Source: Scytonema sp. UIC 10036 (GTDB lineage: Bacteria > Cyanobacteriota > Cyanobacteriia > Cyanobacteriales > Nostocaceae). From it: a stretch of 23,534 nt of DNA. Shown one piece after another: positions 1 to 7,022 of this stretch (the first letter of the stretch is position 1; each line of letters opens with the position of its first letter). A program made the translations under genes and the position numbers. Below the pieces are notes generated by a model. The model did no database searches. It saw only the letters and a program-made list of their open reading frames with translations, and was not told the DNA's origin. The stretch covers positions 1 through 23,534 of the forward strand of contig NZ_WJFC01000208.1 of NCBI RefSeq assembly GCF_009725235.1, written 5' to 3'.

Positions 1-189
1 GGAGTATATGTGCTTATCCTGCAAGAATCGCTTGTATGGAGTTGTAGATAGAAATAACTGCTCCCTATGATTGGCTCGGCGCAATCCCTCGGAAATTTCC
101 CGTACCTCTTCATCGAGCCGTAACCTTGAGCTGCTTGCAGGATTGGCTGTCAGAATCAAAATGGTTTTGACACCGATTGTGTCGTTCAT
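1..189 (-). CDS. CHAT-type protein, N-terminal fragment (runs off window)
   Basis: Reading the minus strand from the ATG at 187-189 gives a short open frame to the window edge. Its first 46 residues (KTILILTANP, then SRLRLDEEVREI, then EGLRRANHREQ) match the N-terminus I know from cyanobacterial CHAT-domain (caspase-like) and related signalling proteins. In that family the next stretch normally runs into an AVRPxDLRRA-type motif. Here it instead reads LFLSTTPYKRF, and the motif is not in either other frame. The gene may therefore be broken near position 50, or be a divergent member. No clear ribosome binding site precedes the ATG. Function cannot be assigned from 63 residues; family membership of the N-terminus is fairly convincing, intactness is not. 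Confidence 0.5.
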   Translation of the reverse strand, partial: MNDTIGVKTILILTANPASSSRLRLDEEVREISEGLRRANHREQLFLSTTPYKRFLQDKHIYS

Positions 190-471
190 AAAAAAGCAAT
201 CGAGATGGTGGTACGGGCTTACGCTTTGATCAAGTCAATAAAATATCATCGCAGAAAAAACTTGAACATTAGCAAAGCTTTTACTTTTTTTATAGATAAA
301 ACTTCATCAACTTATGCAGCAGTTTCAGGCGCTCGATACTTTTATCTTTGAATTGGGTAAGCAATCGACTCTCGATGACCAACACTAACCCCAATAACTG
401 TGTTTACTCTCCCAATTTCTGAAAAATTTGAGAGAGTAACTGTAATTTGTGCGCTCAACAAGTTGCACAAT
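190..471. other. Non-coding stretch with a small inverted repeat
   Basis: No convincing gene is seen on either strand. The only structure noted is an 8-bp inverted repeat, TTACTCTC at 404-411 and GAGAGTAA at 432-439, with AATTT and AAATT inside it. It has no T-run and its role is unknown. Confidence 0.5.
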
Positions 472-501
472 AAAAAAGCCCGTAGTGTTAGCACCACCGG
501 C
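472..501 (-). terminator. Rho-independent terminator for leftward transcription
   Basis: On the minus strand GCCGGTGGTG and CACTACGGGC form a stem of 9 pairs in 10 (one G-G mismatch, one wobble) around a 4-nt loop, followed at once by TTTTTT. It lies about 190 nt past the stop codon of the telomere-resolvase-like gene and is the first good terminator for it. Confidence 0.65.
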
Positions 502-573
502 GGTAGCATTGTCATCAGTTGTTAGTTATTGGTTGTTGCCGTGTCATTGTCTTCATCTCCTTCATCGACTGCT

Positions 574-634
574 TAACTGGTTATAAATTAGCTATAACAA
601 GTTATGAATATTTCCGCTAATTCATAACTTGTTA
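574..634. repeat. Three TAACNNGTTA palindromes, two forming a long inverted repeat
   Basis: TAACTGGTTA (574-583), TAACAAGTTA (595-604) and TAACTTGTTA (625-634) lie just downstream of the telomere-resolvase-like gene. The last two sit in a perfect inverted repeat with 15-bp arms, 594-608 and 621-635, around a 12-bp centre that is only partly symmetric. The same 10-bp core occurs four more times upstream of the gene (2773-2846). Flanking of both gene ends suggests sites bound by the encoded protein; that is inference. Confidence 0.7.
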
Positions 635-691
635 TTGATTGGTTTTACCCAGATATTTTTGTAAGAACGAAGGAGAGAATCTATGAATCTG

Positions 692-2752
692 CTAAATCTT
701 TACTACTTCATTATTTTCATTAAGGTGATAGACCGCGACAACTTTACCCCGCTCCTTAGTAGCGACTGTCCAGCCGGGATTTTGCTTAAGAGCGTGCTCA
801 ATATCCATCAATGAGGCTTCCGTAGCTTTTAAAGTGATGGTTTTATCTTGAGGTGGCTGAGTAGCAGTGACAGGTTTTTCCTCTGACTTGCCTGATTTCA
901 TTGCTTGCCCGTCTAAGAACTTATCGCTGATTAGCTGGAGCAGTTCTGTAATCCGTTCGCTTCCATGCCGTTTGTTGTAGTAAGTCTCAATTTTGCCAGG
1001 GTCTTTCGAGTTGCCCATACCGTGCTTGGTATTATGAGACACAACCTCATCCGCGTGAGCTTTTATCCAATCGCCAACAACCATGCCGTTCGCTCCCGAT
1101 AGTTCCCGAAGTGCTTGATTAGTAACAGCTAGGCGGTCGTTGTCTCCAGTTGCCATCGTATCATTGTAAGTTGCGATCGCGAGAAACGACCGTCGAACTT
1201 TTTCTTCAGCGCTCCCTTTAGCCTTGCTCTCCCAAAGCTCTTTGTCGCTGAAGTCTTCCCAATTGGTAATGGACTTTGCTTGCTCCGCTGGCTCTGTGGT
1301 TTTTATCTGTGGTATGGATGTGGGTGTAGGTGTGGTATTGACTTGCATTCCTTGCAATTCTTCTCTAATTATTGCTTGAATCATTTCTCTTAAATCTTGA
1401 TTGGTTGCTTGTGGCTGTGGCTGTGGCTGTGGCTGTGGCTCTGGTTGTAGTTCTGGTTGTAATTGCATAGCAGATATTTCCTCTTTTAGCTTGATAATTT
1501 GGTCGTTAGCTTGATTTAAACGGCTAGAAGCAACAGCCAGTTCTTCTTTGAGGCGATCGCATTGACTTTTTGCTTCCAGAACTTCCTTGGTTGCATTCTC
1601 GTAAAAGTTCAACAAGTGACTAACAACGGACTGCTGGTTGGTTAATCCCAACTTGGATTGCAAGTTTTTAATTAACTCAAAATCTCCCTCAGTAACTCTT
1701 ACCGAAACTGCTTTTTCCTTCTGCGGTGCGATCGGGTAAGGGACTGGCTTTGTAACGTAATAATCTGAATAGCCCAGAGTAGTAACGATGTGGTTCAAGT
1801 CTCTATCGGACGGCTTATCATTTGGTGCAATATGACCCAAAAAACGACCAAATGCCAGCATTTTAGAACCAATGGAACCAGGATAGTCACGTTCAACAAT
1901 CAAGGCAGCACAAGCAGCACGTAAAGCTTTGTTGTTGTTCTGGTCATCTCCTGAGCGCAGTTCTAGTGCTGGATTTTCGGCGTATTTATCTCCGAAATAT
2001 TCCTTGACAACACGTCTGAGCGATTGACCACGACGGTTGTCTATGGCTCTGTTTTGTGCTGCTAGGTCGTTCGGGAATTCGTTGGCGACTTCTTGAAGAA
2101 GTGATTTGGTGGAAGGCTCTTTACGTAAGCGATTTAGACATTTGATTATGTATTCTCCAGGGTAAAGCACACCAATTTCAAAGCTGGTATCTTGACCGCG
2201 CTTCTTGCCCTGACCGGAGAACATCACCTTATAAGCTTGCCCCTCAACTGGGAAAAATTTAGCACGAGCTAAAATTTCGTGTGGTCGTCTACCAGTTGCG
2301 GCAATTAACCCAACAGCTAATTCGTGAGGGTCTTCACTTTCTAGCAAGCGCCCGGTAACTTCCAGATATTTATCTGGATCGATTTCTTGTCCTTCGTTGG
2401 ATAGGCGGTCAGTTACTCGCGTGGTTTGGTTGCGATCGTTCCACTGCTCTTGAGTCAAGCCACAAAGCTCCAGGCACAAATGCTTGATTGTAGTACCCGT
2501 AACATTTCCGTTTTCGTCGTGCTTTGGCACAATAACAGCGTTTTGTCCAGGAACCAAGTTAGTAATTGACTTGAATTTTTTGTAGAACCCAGCACGACTC
2601 AGGACAGTACCTAGAGAGTCGCTGCTATAACTGGTTTGAGTGTTTAACCAGATGTTGAACTGTTCGCAATGTGGCTCGATCTCCTCACGGCTCATCAGGT
2701 CTTTTGTGGCTTCAAACAGTTCATTTACCTTGTCTTGCAGTACTTTAGACAT
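692..2752 (-). CDS. Telomere resolvase (protelomerase)-like tyrosine recombinase with C-terminal extension
   Basis: Telomere resolvases cut a palindromic DNA site through a catalytic tyrosine and rejoin it as covalently closed hairpin ends. Seen here (686 aa from the chosen start): TGRRPHE at about 153-159 carrying the first catalytic Arg, a candidate Lys at 183/184 in FSGQGKKR, LRAACAAL with Arg278, FGRFLGH with His307, and GYSDYYV with candidate Tyr328/331/332. This R-K-R-H-Y set and spacing fit the protelomerase family. A coiled coil (about 388-429), a Gln-Pro repeat (431-448) and a C-terminal domain of unknown role follow. The start is set at 2752, not the in-frame ATG at 2773, because GAGG lies 8 nt upstream of 2752 and a TAACNNGTTA site overlaps the other ATG. 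Cyanobacterial homologues also occur on replicons not known to be linear, so actual hairpin formation is unproven. A conventional recombinase is the alternative. Confidence 0.72.
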   Translation of the reverse strand: MSKVLQDKVNELFEATKDLMSREEIEPHCEQFNIWLNTQTSYSSDSLGTVLSRAGFYKKFKSITNLVPGQNAVIVPKHDENGNVTGTTIKHLCLELCGLTQEQWNDRNQTTRVTDRLSNEGQEIDPDKYLEVTGRLLESEDPHELAVGLIAATGRRPHEILARAKFFPVEGQAYKVMFSGQGKKRGQDTSFEIGVLYPGEYIIKCLNRLRKEPSTKSLLQEVANEFPNDLAAQNRAIDNRRGQSLRRVVKEYFGDKYAENPALELRSGDDQNNNKALRAACAALIVERDYPGSIGSKMLAFGRFLGHIAPNDKPSDRDLNHIVTTLGYSDYYVTKPVPYPIAPQKEKAVSVRVTEGDFELIKNLQSKLGLTNQQSVVSHLLNFYENATKEVLEAKSQCDRLKEELAVASSRLNQANDQIIKLKEEISAMQLQPELQPEPQPQPQPQPQATNQDLREMIQAIIREELQGMQVNTTPTPTSIPQIKTTEPAEQAKSITNWEDFSDKELWESKAKGSAEEKVRRSFLAIATYNDTMATGDNDRLAVTNQALRELSGANGMVVGDWIKAHADEVVSHNTKHGMGNSKDPGKIETYYNKRHGSERITELLQLISDKFLDGQAMKSGKSEEKPVTATQPPQDKTITLKATEASLMDIEHALKQNPGWTVATKERGKVVAVYHLNENNEVVKI

Positions 2753-2772
2753 ATAACATTCCTCTAATTTCA

Positions 2773-2846
2773 TAACTGGTTACATCCTAACTTAACCTGT
2801 TATAGATGTCAATAACCAGTTATGATTTTTATGACTTAACCAGTTA
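2773..2846. promoter_or_regulatory. Four phased TAACNNGTTA palindromes upstream of the recombinase gene
   Basis: Sites are TAACTGGTTA 2773-2782, TAACCTGTTA 2793-2802, TAACCAGTTA 2813-2822 and TAACCAGTTA 2837-2846. The first three are exactly 20 bp apart, about two helical turns, so they face the same side of the DNA. They cover the likely promoter and 5' leader of the telomere-resolvase-like gene, as expected for an autoregulatory or nucleoprotein-complex site. Confidence 0.7.
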
Positions 2847-2874
2847 AAGGGGATACAAGTAATTGCTTCCCCTT
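2847..2874 (-). terminator. Weak hairpin after the parR-like gene
   Basis: AAGGGGA (2847-2853) and TCCCCTT (2868-2874) form a 7-bp stem with a 14-nt loop a few bases past the parR-like stop codon. There is no T-run, so this may be an RNA-stabilising hairpin rather than a true terminator. Confidence 0.3.
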
Positions 2875-2880
2875 CTGTAA

Positions 2881-3156
2881 CTACTCAAATTCAGATAAAT
2901 CGACTGAAATTTCTGACTGGCTTAAAGGCTTCGTTTCTTCGGCTTTTTTCACTTCTGGCTGAGCTTTTGGTTGGGGGATAGCTGAGGGGATTACCTGTGC
3001 TTGTATTCCTTTTTGTTGTACTCGGTAGTTGTCGATTATCCAATACAGAGTACTTAAAAAACTTTTCTCCAGTCTTTCGCCTTCAGCCCTGATGTACTCT
3101 GCATACTCCGTGCGAATACGAACTTGTTCCGATCCATCTTTTCCCTTCGTCATCAT
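2881..3156 (-). CDS. ParR-like ribbon-helix-helix centromere-binding protein
   Basis: A 91-residue protein whose first half (about residues 10-45: EQVRIRTEYAEYI, then the helix around EKSFLSTLYWIIDN) fits a ribbon-helix-helix fold, with a strand followed by two amphipathic helices. The second half is Pro/Gln/Lys-rich and ends in the acidic DLSEFE. In actin-type plasmid partition the small protein next to parM binds parC repeats and couples them to the filament, often through a C-terminal tail. It lies 20 nt downstream of the ParM-like gene on the same strand, so the two are probably co-transcribed. The start has AGG six bases upstream; a second ATG follows immediately. The role is inferred from fold and position. 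Confidence 0.65.
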   Translation of the reverse strand: MMTKGKDGSEQVRIRTEYAEYIRAEGERLEKSFLSTLYWIIDNYRVQQKGIQAQVIPSAIPQPKAQPEVKKAEETKPLSQSEISVDLSEFE

Positions 3157-3164
3157 GATTACCT

Positions 3165-3182
3165 GCTTAGTATTTACTATTC
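3165..3182. repeat. parC-type iteron between the parM-like and parR-like genes
   Basis: GCTTAGTATTTACTAT at 3165-3180 repeats the palindromic core TAGTA-TT-TACTA found upstream of the parM-like gene (4145-4279). It overlaps the parM-like stop codon. A related inverted form lies just inside the parM-like 3' end. Confidence 0.6.
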
Positions 3183-4130
3183 GTTTACATAGTATCCACG
3201 CTTTTTGGCGGTAATCAAAGCCAGTTGGTAAAGACCTCTGGCATTAGCCATCTCTGGTCTGTCAGTAATAGGTTCAAACTTTTTACTGGTGAGAACATTG
3301 GCAAAACCTGGAAGTGCCACACCGCCACCAATGCAGATAATTCTGTAGCCGTCTTTATGTAGCTCAAATGCAATCTTCCCTAATTCGCTCAAACCTTCAT
3401 TCCACCAAAGTTTGAGGCAATCTTTGTAGATTGGCGCGATCGCAACGCCATCTACTTTCATTTCCCCTCGCTCCAGGGAACGCCGAATCATTTCTTCATC
3501 CCCTGGATACCCTCCATTTACTACCTTCATTTCTTGTGAGATGAGCTTGATTAGCTTCTGGACACCGTAATGCTTAGTAATTGACTCCCCTGGCTTACCT
3601 TTTTGGTATGGGGTCAAGATGGTCGTACCAGTCCCAAAATCAAGAGTCGCGCAATTGTCTGAGATGTTGTACACTGCCCCGAATCCTTCAGGTACGACCA
3701 TCAGCACTTCAGTTGTCAGTTTGAGTTTTTTACCAGCTAGCGTAAGTTCTCTGTCAAGCCCTAAGTTTTGCTTGATTTGGTCTTTGTGAGTAGCATAAGC
3801 GTGACTTGAAACTACTACACGGCTAATTAATTCTTTGGGTAAGTCGGTGTGATGGGCTAAAGCTCCTAAATATAAGGTTTCGATACTGTCAACCTTGGCA
3901 TTGCGATCGTCCACAGTTCTCCGAATGAACTTCTGGGACAATAGAGCAGATTTGCCAACTGTGTAGCTAGTCCCATCGAACAGAACTGAACCGAGAGCGT
4001 CAATCTGGTAATCATCTGTTCTGTACGAGGGAATGCGTTCGTCCAGCCCATCACCGGAGATTTTGATATTGCCGTTACCCACATCAAGCCCGAAGTAGAA
4101 ATTGGTTTTTGGTCGTCCTGGTTTGGTCAT
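3177..4130 (-). CDS. ParM-like actin-family plasmid segregation ATPase
   Basis: A 317-residue actin-fold protein. Visible motifs are the phosphate-1 loop LDVGNGNIKI (D16), the phosphate-2 loop TLDFGTGTTIL (D164) and the adenosine motif CIGGGVALPGF (268-270). The length is usual for ParM/Alp proteins. These form dynamic filaments that push plasmid copies apart through an adaptor bound at parC. Three palindromic iterons sit immediately upstream, one follows the gene, and a ribbon-helix-helix gene comes next, which is a complete par cassette. The ATG at 4130 has AGAGG about 8 nt upstream. Repression by the ParR-like protein at the iterons is likely but inferred. An MreB- or FtsA-type role is unlikely given the size and neighbours. 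Confidence 0.82.
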   Translation of the reverse strand: MTKPGRPKTNFYFGLDVGNGNIKISGDGLDERIPSYRTDDYQIDALGSVLFDGTSYTVGKSALLSQKFIRRTVDDRNAKVDSIETLYLGALAHHTDLPKELISRVVVSSHAYATHKDQIKQNLGLDRELTLAGKKLKLTTEVLMVVPEGFGAVYNISDNCATLDFGTGTTILTPYQKGKPGESITKHYGVQKLIKLISQEMKVVNGGYPGDEEMIRRSLERGEMKVDGVAIAPIYKDCLKLWWNEGLSELGKIAFELHKDGYRIICIGGGVALPGFANVLTSKKFEPITDRPEMANARGLYQLALITAKKRGYYVNE

Positions 4131-4144
4131 TGTTGTTGCCTCTT

Positions 4145-4279
4145 GTGCTTAGTATTTACTATGCAAACCTGTCTGTATTGTATTCACTCTCTATTTACTA
4201 TGCAATCACTATGCTATTTGAAAGGCTTATGGTGGTCTAAAATGCCAGAAGTTCAGCTTAGTGTTTACTATGCAAGTGC
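4145..4279. promoter_or_regulatory. parC-like iterons / par operator
   Basis: Three copies of a TTAGTATTTACTATGCAA-type repeat: GTGCTTAGTATTTACTATGC (4145-4164), CTATTTACTATGCAA (4191-4205) and GCTTAGTGTTTACTATGC (4256-4273), all in the same orientation. The core TAGTA-TT-TACTA is palindromic, as expected of a ribbon-helix-helix target. They cover the region upstream of the parM-like gene and probably act as both centromere and operator. Confidence 0.7.
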
Positions 4280-4511
4280 ATATTACGGTAAAAATGTTAA
4301 GAAGTGTCCACAGATTTTTTACTAACACTTTCATTTAACGAATTTCCTAACAGTAATCTAAAGTGCGTAATTCCTAACATAAACTTTTTGATAATTTACT
4401 ATTAACAAATATTTTTCTTTTTTAATAATAGTAATTGTTAGATATCTACAAGCCATGCTAGAGCCATTCTGATAATTAACTAACAAAAAATCCAGATTGA
4501 TTGCTTACCTC
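4280..4511. other. AT-rich non-coding spacer
   Basis: Strongly AT-rich sequence between the par iterons and the inverted-repeat cluster. No gene and no clear repeat seen. Confidence 0.5.
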
Positions 4512-4630
4512 TGTCCCAAATGTCACAGATGTCAGCCTACCCCCTATAGGAAAATGTCCGGGACGCGTCAACAACGGAAAATCAATACTTCTAGCCATTG
4601 TTGTGACTTGACTGTGACGCGTGTCCGGAC
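4512..4630. repeat. Cluster of nested inverted and direct repeats
   Basis: ACGCGTCA (4563-4570) is the exact inverse of TGACGCGT (4615-4622). Inside it GTCAACAACGG (4567-4577) nearly mirrors CCATTGTTGTGAC (4595-4607). TGTCCGG occurs directly repeated at 4555-4561 and 4622-4628, and TGTC words recur at 4512, 4521 and 4530. Such layered symmetry is typical of protein-DNA assembly sites (oriT, parS, origin or operator). Which one is not determinable here. Confidence 0.55.
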
Positions 4631-4642
4631 GCAGTAGTCACC

Positions 4643-4684
4643 CAGTAATTTAGCGTCTCATCTCCTATAAACGCTAAATTACTG
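4643..4684 (-). terminator. Perfect 14-bp inverted repeat at the 3' end of the ATPase operon
   Basis: CAGTAATTTAGCGT (4643-4656) and ACGCTAAATTACTG (4671-4684) are perfectly complementary with a 14-nt spacer. It begins 9 nt past the ATPase stop codon. It could stop transcription or protect the RNA end, but the stem is AT-rich and lacks a T-run. It may instead belong to the neighbouring repeat cluster. Confidence 0.45.
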
Positions 4685-4693
4685 TTAGTTAAT

Positions 4694-6970
4694 CTACTTT
4701 TTAGAATTTTTTAGCCAAGTCTTACCGCAAGATGGATTTTGGCATAGCCACCGCTCGCCCTTAGAGCGAAAGTCATCAGAACCGCAATGTGGACACTTTA
4801 TAACTGGCTTAACAATTTCCGTTGCAACCTCTTTTTCTACCTCATCCAAAATATTAGAAATTAAGCCCTTTTGAGTATTTGTACTCACTTTCGCCTCTTT
4901 TTCGCCCATCACTTCCCAGTAGTCGTAACTGTCAAAATCGGGTAACTGGATGAACTTAGGTTGACCTGATAGAGGTACTGCTAACGCAAATCTGTAAGCT
5001 GTCGGATCGGTGAAGATGTCCAATCCCAAGTCTTCATTCTTCTTGTCGCAGTACTCTTGAATCTTGGCGTTCTGCTCAAGTAGTTTGGTTTTCTGTTCGG
5101 CAGTAATGGTTGTCGCCTTATTTATCCACACGCCAGCATTTGCCCCGATGTGAAGCTGGACAGCACTATTCCAATCAGACCAACTCATTCCTGGTATGGT
5201 CGAAGCATCTGCGGACTGACCGATGTATATTGCCCCTATACTCTGGTGAGAAGCTTGCTTAAGAGAGTAAGTTACTTTGTCCTTGAAGTAGTAGTACCCA
5301 TTCTTCTCCCTCTCCTGTGCGATCGTAGAATCCACTTCGTCAAAAATATAAAGCACAAAGGGATGATTGCCTGGAGATTTAGTACGTTGGTCTAACTTAG
5401 AGCAAAGTTCAGCCATGCCCGTTACATTGTCCTCATGGCTAGTCCCTGCTTTTGGCATATCCCAATAATCTTTCTTTGACCCGTGTTGAGGGTCATACAA
5501 TTTAATTTCACCCTGACCGTTGCGGGACTTCATGATTGCTAATGCAAGGTTTTTGGCTGTGGGAGACTTGCCCCCGGTACTACCTGCTGTAATTCGTATG
5601 CGCTCCCAGTTCTTAACGTAGCTCTCAAAACGTTCCACTGGTACCCAGAGTTTATCTATATCATTTTTGGCGTGCTCCTTCTTAACTGGCTTGCGTAGGG
5701 TCACATCAAGCGTTACGGTTGAATGCTGATAATTGAAAGTGAACTTAGGCAATGTACCTTGTAGAGCATTAGTGAATGCTGCTAGTTGTTCCTGGGTGTT
5801 GTGAGGTAATAATTCCGTTTCTGTTAGTCCAGGATTTTTACGCGTTGCAAAGAGAATACTGTACCCTGTCTCATTTTCAATCCAATTAATCACATCGAGC
5901 TTATAGCCATAGTTTTCAAAGTAATAATTGGCAATTCTATTAGCAGCTAGCGCATAATCAGAAGCGCCTATTGCTAACAGGGGCTTTTGCAATTCCTTAT
6001 TTTCATTTTGCAAGTTCTCTACTTCTTTGGTTAAATCGTCAATCACCAAATTGCGCTTCTCCAATAAATCTAGTAGTTGCGCGTGGATAGAATTATTATG
6101 CAGCAGTAAGTTTTCATATTTCTCTGTGATTTGCGCGTCCACCTCATCTAATCCCTCTTTGTGTCGGGCAATAGCAATATCCAAAGGCATTGAGTTTTTC
6201 AGAGATTCTTTAAGCCCTTTATTCTCTTGCTGACTTGACTTAAGTAATGAATTTCTCCACCTAACCTTCATCCCCAGAAAACTGTTATCAAATTCAAAGA
6301 TAAAATCTAGAACCGTTTGAAAATCTTTGATGTCTAACTGTTTAATTTCCTCCATAGCTTGAAACATTTCATCTTTCAGTTCACGTACATCTTTGAGCCT
6401 TTGCTTTATAGCTGGACTATCAACCAGTTTCATGAGGTCTTTTTCAATTAATACAAGCTGGTTGTACCTCAGTAAGAAAAACTTTCTGGTGTGGTTTCTA
6501 GAATCTTCTAAAAACTCTTCAACTCGCTTGTCTCTTTCACTAACAATTCCCTGTAGCTCACCAATTCTTAAATCTTTTTCAGCAACAATTCTGAGAAACT
6601 GCTCTGACTTTTCATTGAGTTGAGACTTGAGATTGCTAATCTGTTCTGTGTACCTGCCTTCTTGAGTCTCAAGAACTTTGATACTGCTTTTCAGATTGTC
6701 GATAGATATTTTTAAATCTGTTAATTCTCTGTTTTTAGATTGCTCAATACCATAAATCTTGTCAGCAGTTTCTTTCTCTAATGATTGATGCTTTTCGCTG
6801 TAAGCAATTCCCAAGCCAGCACATACTAAAGCTGAAGTAGTGCCAGCCACACCAACAGTTAAAGCCAAGCTTTTGGTAAAACCTTCTGAGTTCCAAGCTT
6901 GAATTAAACCAGTAATACCGAGTAGGGTGCTTCCAACAAACACCCCATAATAGATATGATTAAATCTCAT
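4694..6970 (-). CDS. Membrane-anchored HerA/FtsK-like P-loop ATPase with coiled coil and zinc ribbon
   Basis: A 758-residue protein. In order: two predicted membrane helices (about 7-24 and 36-57), a long coiled-coil region (about 60-325), a linker domain, a P-loop ATPase core and a C-terminal zinc ribbon with CPHC (726-729), C743 and C748. The Walker A is AGSTGGKSPT (462-471) and the Walker B is VLYIFDEVD (539-547). LYDPQHGSK (491-499) sits where HerA/VirD4 proteins have a DP-x-G motif, and IGQSADAS (583-590) where they have a polar sensor. HerA/FtsK relatives pump DNA, often through membranes. It is the last gene of a leftward six-gene unit that also encodes DNA-binding proteins, so DNA translocation at the membrane is a reasonable inference. 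It resembles a coupling protein or conjugal pump, but no relaxase or pilus genes are visible. AGG lies 6 nt before the ATG. Confidence 0.68.
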   Translation of the reverse strand: MRFNHIYYGVFVGSTLLGITGLIQAWNSEGFTKSLALTVGVAGTTSALVCAGLGIAYSEKHQSLEKETADKIYGIEQSKNRELTDLKISIDNLKSSIKVLETQEGRYTEQISNLKSQLNEKSEQFLRIVAEKDLRIGELQGIVSERDKRVEEFLEDSRNHTRKFFLLRYNQLVLIEKDLMKLVDSPAIKQRLKDVRELKDEMFQAMEEIKQLDIKDFQTVLDFIFEFDNSFLGMKVRWRNSLLKSSQQENKGLKESLKNSMPLDIAIARHKEGLDEVDAQITEKYENLLLHNNSIHAQLLDLLEKRNLVIDDLTKEVENLQNENKELQKPLLAIGASDYALAANRIANYYFENYGYKLDVINWIENETGYSILFATRKNPGLTETELLPHNTQEQLAAFTNALQGTLPKFTFNYQHSTVTLDVTLRKPVKKEHAKNDIDKLWVPVERFESYVKNWERIRITAGSTGGKSPTAKNLALAIMKSRNGQGEIKLYDPQHGSKKDYWDMPKAGTSHEDNVTGMAELCSKLDQRTKSPGNHPFVLYIFDEVDSTIAQEREKNGYYYFKDKVTYSLKQASHQSIGAIYIGQSADASTIPGMSWSDWNSAVQLHIGANAGVWINKATTITAEQKTKLLEQNAKIQEYCDKKNEDLGLDIFTDPTAYRFALAVPLSGQPKFIQLPDFDSYDYWEVMGEKEAKVSTNTQKGLISNILDEVEKEVATEIVKPVIKCPHCGSDDFRSKGERWLCQNPSCGKTWLKNSKK

Positions 6971-6995
6971 GATGACCTACTTTTAATTACAAATT

Positions 6996-7016
6996 AGAGG
7001 GGAGTTTCACCCCTCT
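6996..7016. terminator. Hairpin between the coiled-coil and ATPase genes
   Basis: AGAGGGG (6996-7002) and CCCCTCT (7010-7016) form a 7-bp stem with a 7-nt loop. On the plus strand it is followed by TTTTT, a good rightward terminator. On the minus (operon) strand it lacks a T-run and more likely attenuates or stabilises the message. Confidence 0.45.
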
Positions 7017-7022
7017 TTTTAC

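Noticed and set aside
1408..1460. CTGTGG-type microsatellite as a possible repeat element
   Set aside because: It is coding and simply encodes the Gln-Pro linker of the telomere-resolvase-like protein.
3165..4279. par iterons as a CRISPR-like array
   Set aside because: Copies are short, unevenly spaced and palindromic, with no uniform spacers and no cas genes in the window.
4143..4325. Plus-strand ORF of 60 residues over the par iterons
   Set aside because: Its codons come from the repeated TTTACTATGCAA iterons, it has no protein-like pattern, and the iterons explain the sequence.
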